DNA from: Terriglobus aquaticus
GTDB taxonomy: Bacteria; Acidobacteriota; Terriglobia; Terriglobales; Acidobacteriaceae
Direction: 5' to 3'
NCBI RefSeq assembly: GCF_025685415.1
Contig: NZ_JAGSYB010000001.1
Coordinates: forward strand, 3,906,001-3,970,000
Length of the DNA stretch: 64,000 nt
The first letter of the stretch is position 1. Each line of letters opens with the position of its first letter. The notes beneath the pieces are model-generated. The model saw only the letters and a program-made list of their open reading frames with translations, did not search any database and was not told the origin of the DNA. Positions 26,457-34,732 of the stretch are shown in pieces. The position numbers and the translations under genes are program-made.

Positions 26457-27182
26457 ATGCCGCCCATCATCGTCGCCGAAAACCTGAGCAAAACCTACCG
26501 CACCGGCAAGGTGGAAACGCAAGCCCTGCGCAGCGCCACGTTCCAGGTGGACCGCGGTGAGTTCATCGCGATCGTGGGCCCGTCCGGCTCAGGCAAGAGC
26601 ACGTTGTTTTATCTCCTGGGTGGCCTCACCAGCGCCAGCAGCGGCAAGGTGTTGATCGATGGTGTCGACTTCGCCAGCCTGACGGATGCGGAGCGCACTC
26701 GCCAGAGAGGCGAGAAGATCGGCTTTGTCTTTCAGCGCTTCAATCTGCTACCCACGCTCACCGCGCGCGGCAACATCGAATTGGCGCACGAGATTGCGGG
26801 CACGCGAAAGCCGCTGGACGAATCGCTGCTGCAGCACTTGAGCGAGTTGCTGCGGATTGACGGCCGGCTGAACAAGCGCCCGAACGAGTTGAGCGGTGGC
26901 GAGCAGCAGCGCGTTGCGATCGCGCGAGCGCTGATCAGTCAGCCGGCGATCATCCTTGCGGACGAGCCGACCGGCAACCTGGACACGGACAACAGCGATG
27001 CTGTGTTGGAGATGCTGCGCCGCGCGTCCAAAGAAACCGGCCAGACGGTCTTGATGATCACGCACAACCCGGAAGCAGCCGCTATCGCCGACCGCATCCT
27101 CTACGTGCGCGATGGTCAGCTAAGCACCACACCGCCGCCGCCGCGGGTTTCGCGGCTGGCAGCGATGAAGCAGACCGTCTAG
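26457..27182 (+). CDS. LolD/MacB-type ABC transporter ATPase
   Basis: The 241-residue ATPase has Walker A GPSGSGKS at 41-48, the Q-loop FVFQRFNLLP, signature LSGGEQQR at 145-152, Walker B IILADEP at 165-171 and switch His203. FVFQRFNLLPTLTARGN and ADEPTGNLDT place it in the LolD/MacB/FtsE class, which works with FtsX-like permeases in lipoprotein release or mechanotransmission. No permease gene is next to it. A TACACT sequence ends 10 bases before the ATG. It is divergent from the lptE-like gene. Confidence 0.9.
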   Translation: MPPIIVAENLSKTYRTGKVETQALRSATFQVDRGEFIAIVGPSGSGKSTLFYLLGGLTSASSGKVLIDGVDFASLTDAERTRQRGEKIGFVFQRFNLLPTLTARGNIELAHEIAGTRKPLDESLLQHLSELLRIDGRLNKRPNELSGGEQQRVAIARALISQPAIILADEPTGNLDTDNSDAVLEMLRRASKETGQTVLMITHNPEAAAIADRILYVRDGQLSTTPPPPRVSRLAAMKQTV

Positions 27183-27204
27183 CGAACGCGCCTTTCCGGC
27201 GCGC

Positions 27205-28119
27205 TTACCAGAGCACTCCCGCAACCGGTTGGATCGGCTCAGGCAGGTGCCGTTCGCCGATCGCCTGGCGCAGGTTGATCTCCATCCCCCGTGACATGTT
27301 CGACAGCGGGATGTCGTAGATGGTGTTGTCGAACGGGCTCTCCAGATCGCGCCCGATTTTATCGAGTGCGAGAAAGATGAAGCCCACCAGCGTGGATCCA
27401 AGCGGTGTGAACCAGCCCATGTTTTGCACCAGTGCCAAAGGCAGCAGCAGGCAAAAGATCTGCACAAACAGTTGCGGATAGAACGTGTACTGCTTGGGCA
27501 TGGGCGTGTTCTTGATGCGCTCTGATGCGCCCTGCGCGTCTGCGAAGTCGTTCAGCGTTGCGTCCAGTGCCGACCATTGCAAGCTGTCCACCCAGTCGCG
27601 CTCCAGTGCAATCCGCAGCAGATCGCCCTGCCGAATCTGGATGGCAAACGGGATATTTTTCTGCTTCGCCAGATCCACCAGCACATCTTCCGGCAACAGA
27701 CCGTGCAACTCGTCCAATGGGGGCAAGCCACGCAGGTGCTGACGCAGGGCGTTTGTAAACGCAATCTGGTGATAGATCAGGTCGCGCTGCATCATGCGAG
27801 CAGCTTCCTCTTCGCCGTCCTTTTGCCACCGGATATTGGTCACCACCTGGCGCCCATACGACCGCGTGTTGTTGACGATGGCGCCCCAGATGGTGCGTGC
27901 TTCCCACCAGCGGGCGTAAGCACTGTTGTTGCGGAAGCTGACGATGATGCCGATCGCCGAGCCAAGCAGGGCGACAGGAATGTGCGGCAGGGCAATCCAT
28001 TCCTTGTGCGCGACCTTGTAGATCAGCACAACGGCGACGTCGTACAAGAACAACAACAACAGTGGCTGGCCGACATACGCGATGAGTCGCCGGATATCCG
28101 GCCCCTTGGGAACGATCAC
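27205..28119 (-). CDS. Bestrophin-like anion channel
   Basis: The 304-residue membrane protein belongs to the bestrophin/UPF0187 family: two N-terminal hydrophobic helices, then the hallmark SFRNNSAYARWWEAR at 61-75, WGAIVNNTRSYGRQV, and later ERDWVDSLQWSALDATLNDF and TPLGSTLVGFIFLALDKIGRDLESPF. Bacterial bestrophins form pentameric channels; algal and cyanobacterial members are linked to bicarbonate movement. The GTG start at 28119 overlaps the carbonic anhydrase stop as GTGA, so the two are almost certainly translated together. That context suggests bicarbonate as the ion, which is inference. Confidence 0.88.
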   Translation of the reverse strand: MIVPKGPDIRRLIAYVGQPLLLLFLYDVAVVLIYKVAHKEWIALPHIPVALLGSAIGIIVSFRNNSAYARWWEARTIWGAIVNNTRSYGRQVVTNIRWQKDGEEEAARMMQRDLIYHQIAFTNALRQHLRGLPPLDELHGLLPEDVLVDLAKQKNIPFAIQIRQGDLLRIALERDWVDSLQWSALDATLNDFADAQGASERIKNTPMPKQYTFYPQLFVQIFCLLLPLALVQNMGWFTPLGSTLVGFIFLALDKIGRDLESPFDNTIYDIPLSNMSRGMEINLRQAIGERHLPEPIQPVAGVLW

Positions 28120-28751
28120 GCGGCCGTCGCTCCCTTGCCTTGCAGAGTGGCTTCGAACTTGCCGGACTGCGAGGTGTGCACGCGCACGTCGCCGGTGGCG
28201 ATGTCGTATACCCAACCCGAAAGCTCCAGCGTGCCTTCCGCCAATCCTTTCTTGACCGCGGGATGCGTCTGCAGGTGCTCCAGCTGCAGCAGCACATTCT
28301 TTTCAGTCAACGCTGGCAATTCCGGGTTGCTGTCTCCAGCAGAGGCACCATTTGCAAGCCAGTTCGTCACTGCGGGCAGGCCGTCCGGCTTGCCACCAGC
28401 TTTTAGCGCCTTCATGGCTCCGCAGTCACTGTGACCGCAAACCACCACATGCTTCACCTTGAGTGCAGTAATTGCGTACTCCACCACCGCTGCAATCCCA
28501 TCGCCGCTGGTGCCATACTCCGGCACAATATTGCCTACGTTGCGCGCGACGAAGATCTCACCTGGCTTGCTCCCCGTGACCGTTTCGATGTCGATGCGGG
28601 AATCCGAGCAGGTGATCACCAGCGAGTGGGGTGTCTGCGGGTGTGTCGCAGCGTATTCATACTCGGAGCTGTGCTGCGGGTACACCTCTGTTTGAAAGCG
28701 ACGGATTCCATCTTTCAAGCGATCAAGGCTGTTTTGTTCCGTGTTGCTCAT
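28116..28751 (-). CDS. Beta-class carbonic anhydrase
   Basis: The 211-residue enzyme interconverts CO2 and bicarbonate. The zinc ligands are Cys48 in ITCSDSRID (with Asp50 and Arg52 of the catalytic dyad) and His107 and Cys110 in GHSDCGAMKAL. The fold order and the G-T-SGDGIAAVVEYAI segment are standard. No signal peptide is present, so it is cytoplasmic. GAGG lies 8 bases before ATG 28751, preferred to a start at 28772. Its stop codon overlaps the start of the bestrophin-like gene, giving a two-gene bicarbonate module. Confidence 0.95.
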   Translation of the reverse strand: MSNTEQNSLDRLKDGIRRFQTEVYPQHSSEYEYAATHPQTPHSLVITCSDSRIDIETVTGSKPGEIFVARNVGNIVPEYGTSGDGIAAVVEYAITALKVKHVVVCGHSDCGAMKALKAGGKPDGLPAVTNWLANGASAGDSNPELPALTEKNVLLQLEHLQTHPAVKKGLAEGTLELSGWVYDIATGDVRVHTSQSGKFEATLQGKGATAA

Positions 28752-28994
28752 CTTTCGATCCTCACTTCCCAAGGTAGACGGGCGAGATCGAAAATGGCAC
28801 TAGGACACTGAAACTTTTCTGCGCCGGTTTCCGTCTGTGCGCCGCGGGTTGCCCAGAGCGTGTGCCGGAGGCGACCAAACAACATCTGCCACAACTTTGT
28901 TCTCTAAAGAAGAACGCGTTGTTGTGTTTGGAAGCACGAGGGCCCGCTGTCGTCCGCGGCGTCGCCTCTCTTCCGCAGCGGCGGAGGAGTGTGC

Positions 28995-29903
28995 ATGCCG
29001 GAAGATGTATCTGTGAACGAGACCGCGATGAAACAACCGCGCTGGAGCCGCCGGAGTTTTCTGGCCGGCACGGGTGTAGGCGTCGCCAGTGCCCTCGCCT
29101 CCGGGGCTGCGGTCATGGGCTGCGGGTCTACGGCACCATACGTCGACGCCGCTGGGCAAAGCGATGCAAACATCCTGAATTTTGCGCTCAATCTGGAGTA
29201 CCTGGAAGCCACCTTCTACAGCTATCTGGTCACCGGGAAAGACATCGATGGCGGCCAAACCGGAGGCGGCCCGACTCCGCAGAATCCTCCGCCACAGATC
29301 ACGTTTCCGAATCAGCAAACGGCGGACCTGTTTGCGGAGATCGCGTTTGACGAATTCTCGCATGTGCAGGCGTTACGCAGCGTGTTGAACTCGCTCGCCA
29401 TTCAGCGGCCTTTGATCAACTTTGCTGCGCTGGCCGCCGTCTCGCAGAGCAACTACCTGCAGATCGCGCGTCTGTTTGAAGATGTGGGCGTCACAGCCTA
29501 CGCCGGGGCCGCGGGCGCGCTGACTTCCGTCAACGTTACTGCCGCGTCGCAGATCCTGGCGGTGGAAGGCTTCCATGCGGGAGCGCTGCGCCTGCTCGCC
29601 ATTCAACAGAACCTGCCGTATCCGTCCACGCTCGCCGGTTATGTGCCTGCGGACGGCTACGACATCATCCCTGCAGACCCGGGCACAGTTGCTCTCGCCT
29701 CCGCGGGACCGACGGCGGCCAAAGGTGGCTTCTTCGCCACGCAGGCGCAGGGCACGCAGGGCCAGACCAACACCTACAACGGCTTCGCCTTCCAGCGCAG
29801 CACGTCGCAGGTGCTTGCGATCCTGTACGGCTCCGCGACCACCGGCACTGCCAAAGGTGGGTTCTTCCCCAACGGGGTCAACGGCGCCATTACCACCGTG
29901 TAG
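28995..29903 (+). CDS. Tat-exported ferritin-like (Ferritin_2) protein
   Basis: The 302-residue product has a twin-arginine signal, RRSFLAGTGVGVASALASG, followed by a Cys (GCGS) that could be lipidated. The mature part is helical and carries Glu/His motifs suited to a di-iron centre: NLEYLEATFYSYL, AFDEFSHVQALRSVL and VEGFHAGALRLL. The last 80 residues are Gly/Thr/Ala-rich, with two AKGGFF repeats. Proteins of this PF13668 type are widespread in soil bacteria, with no firm function; a role in desiccation or iron chemistry is guesswork. GGAGGAG lies 5 bases before ATG 28995. Confidence 0.85.
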   Translation: MPEDVSVNETAMKQPRWSRRSFLAGTGVGVASALASGAAVMGCGSTAPYVDAAGQSDANILNFALNLEYLEATFYSYLVTGKDIDGGQTGGGPTPQNPPPQITFPNQQTADLFAEIAFDEFSHVQALRSVLNSLAIQRPLINFAALAAVSQSNYLQIARLFEDVGVTAYAGAAGALTSVNVTAASQILAVEGFHAGALRLLAIQQNLPYPSTLAGYVPADGYDIIPADPGTVALASAGPTAAKGGFFATQAQGTQGQTNTYNGFAFQRSTSQVLAILYGSATTGTAKGGFFPNGVNGAITTV

Positions 29904-29947
29904 CGAATGCGCGGTTAGAGTCGGCAACAGGAGCACGCAGGAACTCG

Positions 29948-30568
29948 ATGGCACGCACAGAATCGAATCAGGAACTGCCGCTGGGGGCGGATTGCCCGGC
30001 ATTTGAACTGGTCAACGTGATCGACGAGCGCGCTGTCGGCCGTGATGACGTGTTCGGCGGCGTCGATGACGCAGACGGTCGCAAAGGTCTGCTGGTGGCA
30101 TTCGTGTGCGTTCATTGCCCGTTCGTGAAGCACATGGAGCAGGCCTTTGCCGCGCTTGCCGCGGAGTACGCGGATCGCATCGCGTTCGTAGCGATCTCCT
30201 CCAACGATGTTGACGAGTACCCAGAGGACGCTCCCGAGCACATGCGAGAACAGGCCGCGCGGCTTGGCTGGAAGTTCCCCTATCTAGTCGACGAGTCACA
30301 GGAAACGGCAAAGGTCTTTCACGCCGCCTGCACACCGGATCTTTACCTGTTCGACCGCGAGTTCAATCTGGTCTACCACGGCCAGTTCGACGAAACGCGG
30401 CCGTACCGCCAGAGCGACGCAGCCGCCGGCGTGGTGAAGGACGAACGCATCCACCAGGCCGCACACGGCGGCGACTTGCGCCGCGCTCTCGGAGCCCTGC
30501 TTGCCGGCGAACCTCCACTCCAGGACCAGCGCCCCGGGCTCGGCTGCAACATCAAGTGGCGCGACTAG
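29948..30568 (+). CDS. Thioredoxin-fold (AhpC/TSA-like) protein
   Basis: The cytoplasmic protein has 206 residues and no signal. It has a peroxiredoxin/TlpA-like core: LLVAFVCVHCPFVKH with redox pair Cys54-Cys57, then AFVAISSNDVDEYPEDAPE, FPYLVDESQETAKVFHAACTP and LYLFDREFNLVYHG. This arrangement is the family often annotated as thioredoxin family protein with conserved VxCxHCPFVK. The partner substrate is unknown. AGGA precedes the ATG, and it follows the ferritin-like gene by 44 bases, so both may share a transcript. Confidence 0.85.
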   Translation: MARTESNQELPLGADCPAFELVNVIDERAVGRDDVFGGVDDADGRKGLLVAFVCVHCPFVKHMEQAFAALAAEYADRIAFVAISSNDVDEYPEDAPEHMREQAARLGWKFPYLVDESQETAKVFHAACTPDLYLFDREFNLVYHGQFDETRPYRQSDAAAGVVKDERIHQAAHGGDLRRALGALLAGEPPLQDQRPGLGCNIKWRD

Positions 30569-30769
30569 AACACCTCTGATCTGCGATATGCGGCCCTATC
30601 GCTAAGTCCCGTTTCCTTTCGCGGACACCCGTTCTGAGTTGGTGACCGCAGGTCCTGGCGACGTGGCCCACAGGCGAACGCCACTCGACATTGCGGCGTT
30701 GGACGACGAGCCTCCTTTGAGCGGAGTGATATACAGGCCCGGTCTGGCGATCCAGCAGAAAGGGACTCC

Positions 30770-31582
30770 GTGAATCCGAACAAGGCATTGTGGGAGAAAG
30801 GCGACTTCACCGCCATTGCCGCGACCATGCGCGAGGCGGGTGAGAGCTTCGTAGGTACATTGGGCGTTGTGCCCGGCATGAAAGTCCTTGACCTGGGATG
30901 CGGAGATGGCACGACAGCCGTCCCGCTTGCGCACTTGGGTGCGGACGTCACGGGCATAGACATCGCCAGCAATCTGGTGGCCGCAGGCAATCGGCGGGCT
31001 GCCGACCTCGGCCTCCGAAACCTGAGTTTTCAGGAGGGCGATGCCTGCCACCTGGACGGTGTCGCGGACCACACGTTTGATCTATCGTTGTCTGTCTTTG
31101 GCGCCATGTTTGCGCCGAAGCCGGTGGATGTAGCCAAAGAGCTGGTGCGCGTCACCAAGCCGGGCGGACGCATCGTGATGGGAAACTGGATACCAAATGA
31201 CCCGACCTTTGTCGCGCAAGTGCTCAAGATCAGTTCGGCATTCACACCGCCGCCGCCCGAAGGCTTCATCAGCCCGATGACCTGGGGCGTCGAGGCGAAC
31301 GTTGTCGATCGCTTTGAGCAGGCCGGAGTAGCGAGGGCGGCGATCTCGATGCAGAAGAACACCTTCGTCTTTCGCTCCTGGCAGATGAGCCCTGCAGAAC
31401 TGGTCCAGGTGTTCCGGAAGTTCTACGGTCCTACGATGAACGCTTTTGAAGCAGCGGAAAAGAATGGCAGGACGGAGGAGTTGAACGATCAGCTAGTCGC
31501 CCTGGCCGAAGCGCAGAACGTGAAAGCAGGGGGCGGAACGGAGATTCAAGCGACCTTCTTGCAGGTCACAGTGCAGGTCTAG
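30770..31582 (+). CDS. Class I SAM-dependent methyltransferase
   Basis: The 270-residue product has the Rossmann-type motif I VLDLGCGDGTTAVPLA at 39-54, an acidic motif II (VTGIDIASN), and motif IV in FDLSLSVFGAMFAPKPVDVAKE. It looks like UbiE/type-11 methyltransferases, but substrate residues cannot be read. A C-terminal helical domain (MSPAELVQVFRKFYGPTMNAF) is shared with many uncharacterised bacterial homologues. The start is GTG with GAAAGGGA upstream. It stands alone, convergent with the next gene. Confidence 0.85.
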   Translation: MNPNKALWEKGDFTAIAATMREAGESFVGTLGVVPGMKVLDLGCGDGTTAVPLAHLGADVTGIDIASNLVAAGNRRAADLGLRNLSFQEGDACHLDGVADHTFDLSLSVFGAMFAPKPVDVAKELVRVTKPGGRIVMGNWIPNDPTFVAQVLKISSAFTPPPPEGFISPMTWGVEANVVDRFEQAGVARAAISMQKNTFVFRSWQMSPAELVQVFRKFYGPTMNAFEAAEKNGRTEELNDQLVALAEAQNVKAGGGTEIQATFLQVTVQV

Positions 31583-31628
31583 GCTTGCCGTACCGGGCTC
31601 GGGATGCACTTGGATCCCCCGAAGCTGA

Positions 31629-32486
31629 CTACTTGTGCTTGCCAATCCGGGTGTTGTCGAACAGCGCCGGGTCGACCGGTTCGAACTGAATCTTGGTCAC
31701 AAAACGCTGACTGACCATGTCGCCGTTCATGTAGCGCGTAGTCGCGTAGGGCACAGGCGTTCCGCTTTCCGAGTGCCAGTCACTGTACTCTTCGCTGTCC
31801 TCGTCGAAGTCTTTGTACTTGGGATTGCGGACCTTGAAGGTGCGGCGGATCGGCAAGTGCGTTTCTGCCTCGATGTCAATCGTGACGCTCTCGTTCTGCG
31901 CGTTGATGATCGTGACCGTGTCGGCTTCGCGACGGGAGACGAGGTTGCGGCCGCTGTACACAACCAGCGCGTTGGGATCATTGACCCACGTGGTAACCAG
32001 GGCATCCAGGTTGTACTGTTGGCGCCGGAAGTATGCGTCGCGGTCCTCTTTCGGCAGGTCCTTGCGGCCCTTGTAGGTCAGCTCGTAGCCCTCGGTCGGT
32101 GTCCAGATCTGCACGATGTCGCGCTTCTTGGTCAGCTCGACGCGGTCCTCAAATCCGGAGCCGGCAAGAGGGTGGTGGTACAGCACAAACTCGGTGGAGC
32201 CTGTGGGATTGTTCTTGAAGAACGTGGAAGTGCGGCCTTCCATGCGGTAGTCCTGCCGCTGCATGCGCTTCTGGTCGCCCAGCGCGGCTTTCATCTGCTG
32301 CAGCACGCGTCGGCCTGCCTCATCGCCCGCGGTCGGGTTTGAGGACGGCTGCGTCACCACGATGCGCTCTTCCGGCTTTTGCGACGGTGCGGGCGCGTCA
32401 CGCACCTGGCTTATAGCCGCAGTGCAGGCAGAGGCACCAAGCAGAATTATCGCGCCCAGGCGCGCAAGCACAACCAGTCTCATCAT
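31629..32486 (-). CDS. Exported protein of unknown function (LolA/LppX-like outer-membrane lipoprotein carrier resemblance)
   Basis: The product has 285 residues. An N-terminal signal, MMRLVVLARLGAIILLGASAC, ends at a Cys that could be lipidated, although the lipobox is imperfect. The mature region starts with a helix rich in Gln/Lys, then long beta strands with alternating charged residues (EFVLYHHP, RVELTKKRDIVQIWTPTEGYELTYKG), then a conserved acidic stretch DFDEDSEEYSDWH. The pattern resembles a periplasmic half-barrel lipoprotein-carrier-like fold, but I cannot assign a family. It follows the SDR gene by 14 bases. Confidence 0.7.
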   Translation of the reverse strand: MMRLVVLARLGAIILLGASACTAAISQVRDAPAPSQKPEERIVVTQPSSNPTAGDEAGRRVLQQMKAALGDQKRMQRQDYRMEGRTSTFFKNNPTGSTEFVLYHHPLAGSGFEDRVELTKKRDIVQIWTPTEGYELTYKGRKDLPKEDRDAYFRRQQYNLDALVTTWVNDPNALVVYSGRNLVSRREADTVTIINAQNESVTIDIEAETHLPIRRTFKVRNPKYKDFDEDSEEYSDWHSESGTPVPYATTRYMNGDMVSQRFVTKIQFEPVDPALFDNTRIGKHK

Positions 32487-32500
32487 CCGATTCCTATGGC

Positions 32501-33325
32501 CTAGCCGACCAGAACGGCGCCGCCATTCACGTTGAAGATCTCGCCCTGCACAAAGCCGGCCCAAGGCGTGCACAGGAACAGAATGGGACCGGCGATCTCA
32601 TCGGGCGTGCCCACCCTGCCCAGCGGGATGGTGCTGCCTATCTTCTTGGACGCAAGCGGGTCGGCCAGGGTCTCGGCACTCATGTCGGTGTGGACCCAGC
32701 CTGGCGCGACGCAGTTGACCGCGATGCCCTGCGCCGCCAACTCGGTCGACAGACCTTTGGTCATGCTGATTAGCGCGCCCTTGCTTGCTGCATAGTCGGT
32801 GTGAAATGCTTCTCCGCGCTGGCCAGCGGTGGAGCTGACCAGCACTATCTTTCCCCGGGTGCCCTCAGCGTGCACGGGCTGCCGCTGCATCTGGGCCACA
32901 CCGGCGCGCAACAGGCCAAACACACTATCCAGGTTGGTGCCCAGCGTCTCGCGCCACTGCTCGTCGGCCATGCTGCCGATGGGCGCATCGTGCGAGGGCC
33001 AGATGCCGTGATTAATCACCAGGCAGTCCAGCCGGCCCAGCGCCGCAACGCTCGCGGCGATCAGCGCCTCGCCGTCCGCGGGCGTAAGCAGATCCTGCTG
33101 AATCGCGTGGCAAACGCCGGCGCCCCCGCACTCGGTGGCCAGCGTTTCTGCCTGCTGTGCCGCTGCGCGATAGCTGAACGCCACGCGAGCGCCTGCGCGT
33201 CGAAACAACCGCAATGTGGCGGCACCAATGCCGCGCGAGCCGCCTGTGATCAGCGCACACTTGTCTTGAAGCGAAAGCTCTACGCCAGCTCCGATATTTC
33301 CTGTCCCGGGCTCAATCTGTGCCAT
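32501..33325 (-). CDS. Short-chain dehydrogenase/reductase (FabG-like)
   Basis: The 274-residue NAD(P)-dependent oxidoreductase has the dinucleotide motif TGGSRGIG at 27-34 and the catalytic set Ser164/165, Tyr178 and Lys182 in TDYAASK. The sequence INHGIWP at 104-110 sits where NNAG normally occurs, a modest deviation. The C-terminal region (GWVHTDMSAETL, EIAGPILFLCTPWAGFVQGE) is like 3-oxoacyl-ACP reductases. The substrate is unknown. TACCAT lies exactly 6 bases before the ATG, and the lipoprotein-like gene follows directly. Confidence 0.9.
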   Translation of the reverse strand: MAQIEPGTGNIGAGVELSLQDKCALITGGSRGIGAATLRLFRRAGARVAFSYRAAAQQAETLATECGGAGVCHAIQQDLLTPADGEALIAASVAALGRLDCLVINHGIWPSHDAPIGSMADEQWRETLGTNLDSVFGLLRAGVAQMQRQPVHAEGTRGKIVLVSSTAGQRGEAFHTDYAASKGALISMTKGLSTELAAQGIAVNCVAPGWVHTDMSAETLADPLASKKIGSTIPLGRVGTPDEIAGPILFLCTPWAGFVQGEIFNVNGGAVLVG

Positions 33326-33331
33326 GCCTTC

Positions 33332-33337
33332 ATGGTA
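33332..33337 (-). promoter_or_regulatory. Candidate leaderless-type -10 (TACCAT, 6 bases before ATG)
   Basis: On the minus strand TACCAT ends 6 bases before the SDR gene's ATG at 33325. GAAGG partly overlaps the spacer, so this case is weaker than others. Confidence 0.35.
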
Positions 33338-33381
33338 CGGTGCGGCTGCACACGGCTTGCAAGATCGGTCGCAGGAAGGGC

Positions 33382-33831
33382 CTACCGCTTCCGGCCGGTC
33401 GGAAGCGCGGCTCGGCTTTCGCGCACCAGGGCTCTATATTCTTTCGTCGGAAGTTCGTACACGCGCTGCACCCGGGCGGGCATGCGGCTACCCACGTATT
33501 CGTAGGCGGCGCGCAGTTCCAGCAGCAATTGTGAAAGCGGCAAAGCCTGCCAGGAGTCGCAGGCCACCCAGTGCGCGCGGGCCAGGTAGGGTGCTGGGCG
33601 TATGCCGTCGATCTCAAGCAGGTGTGATGCGCGTTGCGGGCCCGCGGCGAAGGCCAGCACCGGACGCTCCACGGCATCCAGATCGATGAGTGCGAACATC
33701 TTGCCGCCGACCGCCTTGTCCATCGTCCAGAAGACGAGATTGCTGCCCCACTGCATGGTCTCGGCCACGCGTGGCAGCTCCAGCAGAGCAGCACGCACCG
33801 TGTCCAGCAGGTGAGCGGAAGCGTTGGCCAT
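33382..33831 (-). CDS. MmcQ/YjbR-family protein
   Basis: This 149-residue protein has the family features LELPRVAETMQWGSNLVFW, KMFALIDLDAVERPVLAFAA and APYLARAHWVAC. YjbR-type proteins have a double-wing DNA-binding-like fold, but no established role. It lies between the SDR and YciF-like genes on the same strand. There is no Shine-Dalgarno sequence. A strong TATACT lies 8 bases before the ATG with GTGACC 17 bases further upstream, so the mRNA is probably leaderless or nearly so. Confidence 0.82.
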   Translation of the reverse strand: MANASAHLLDTVRAALLELPRVAETMQWGSNLVFWTMDKAVGGKMFALIDLDAVERPVLAFAAGPQRASHLLEIDGIRPAPYLARAHWVACDSWQALPLSQLLLELRAAYEYVGSRMPARVQRVYELPTKEYRALVRESRAALPTGRKR

Positions 33832-33839
33832 GGTGGGCC

Positions 33840-33868
33840 AGTATAGCTTCCGCTCACCTCGCGGTCAC
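33840..33868 (-). promoter_or_regulatory. Promoter abutting the YjbR-like start codon
   Basis: Minus strand: -35-like GTGACC at 33868-33863, a 17-base spacer, and -10 TATACT at 33845-33840, ending 8 bases before ATG 33831. Transcription would begin at or within two bases of the start codon. Confidence 0.5.
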
Positions 33869-33881
33869 AGCCGCTCGGGCG

Positions 33882-34556
33882 TTACTTCTTGCTGCTCTTG
33901 GCTGCAGACTTCTTCGCGGGCGTCTTGCGACCGCTGGACTTGGCGGGCTTCTCTTCCTCTTCTTCGTCCTCTTCGTCTTCCTCGTCTTCGGAATCGTCCT
34001 CATCCTCCGAGTCGTCCTCAGCTTCGGAGTCGTCCTCTTCCTCGTCGTCCTCCTCTTCTTCGGCATCTCCAGAGATGGCTTCGTGGTTCACGTCACGCGC
34101 TACGCCGGTCAGCCTTTCGTCGGTTTGCTTCTCTTCGTCCAGGGTCTGCTGCAATAGCTGTTGGATTTCGTCCTGCTCCATCGCTTCCGCAAAGGCGATT
34201 GCGGTGCCGTACGAGGCGATCTCGTAATGCTCCATCTTCTGCAGAGCACCAATGATGGCGGCGTCGAGCACAGGTCCCTGCTCGATCTCGTCCAGAAGTT
34301 CTCCCGCCTCTTCGATCAGGCCCTTCATGGCCTCGCAGGTCTTGCTGCCGGACTTCTTGCCCAGCGTTTCGAAGACCTGATCCAACCGCTCGACCTGCGC
34401 CTTGGTCTGCTCCAGGTGCTGCTCCACAGCTTCGCGCAGATCGTCGGACGTAATCTTCTTCGTGACCCGCGGGTATGCGCGGATCGACTGCTTCTCGGCG
34501 GAATAGATGTCTTTCAACTCATTCAGAAAAAGTTCTTCGGCGGTTTGAATCGGCAT
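33882..34556 (-). CDS. YciF-like (DUF892) ferritin-like protein with charged tail
   Basis: The product has 224 residues. Residues 1-160 match the DUF892/YciE-YciF family of helical ferritin-like proteins: AEELFLNELKDIYSAEKQ, HLEQTKAQVERLDQVFE, and MEHYEIASYGTAIAFAE with candidate metal-binding Glu/His. Residues about 165-203 are almost only Glu, Asp and Ser. The final 20 are Lys/Ala/Ser with an AKKSAAKSSKK end resembling histone-H1-like tails. YciF proteins are associated with osmotic and oxidative stress. The tail is not part of the standard family and could bind DNA or metal ions; that is inference. Confidence 0.88.
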   Translation of the reverse strand: MPIQTAEELFLNELKDIYSAEKQSIRAYPRVTKKITSDDLREAVEQHLEQTKAQVERLDQVFETLGKKSGSKTCEAMKGLIEEAGELLDEIEQGPVLDAAIIGALQKMEHYEIASYGTAIAFAEAMEQDEIQQLLQQTLDEEKQTDERLTGVARDVNHEAISGDAEEEEDDEEEDDSEAEDDSEDEDDSEDEEDEEDEEEEEKPAKSSGRKTPAKKSAAKSSKK

Positions 34557-34732
34557 GGTGATTTGCTCTCCATGCCGTTAGAAGCCGCCTTGCTGCGCAG
34601 TTGGGAGCTTTGTCTTGATCTGTCGGTAGGGGAGCGCACAATGTCGCACCGGATAGATCACCCCGCCCTCGAACGAATTGACCGCTGCCCACGCTACACT
34701 TGGCACACCGCTGCGGCGGAAGAGGTGCTTCC

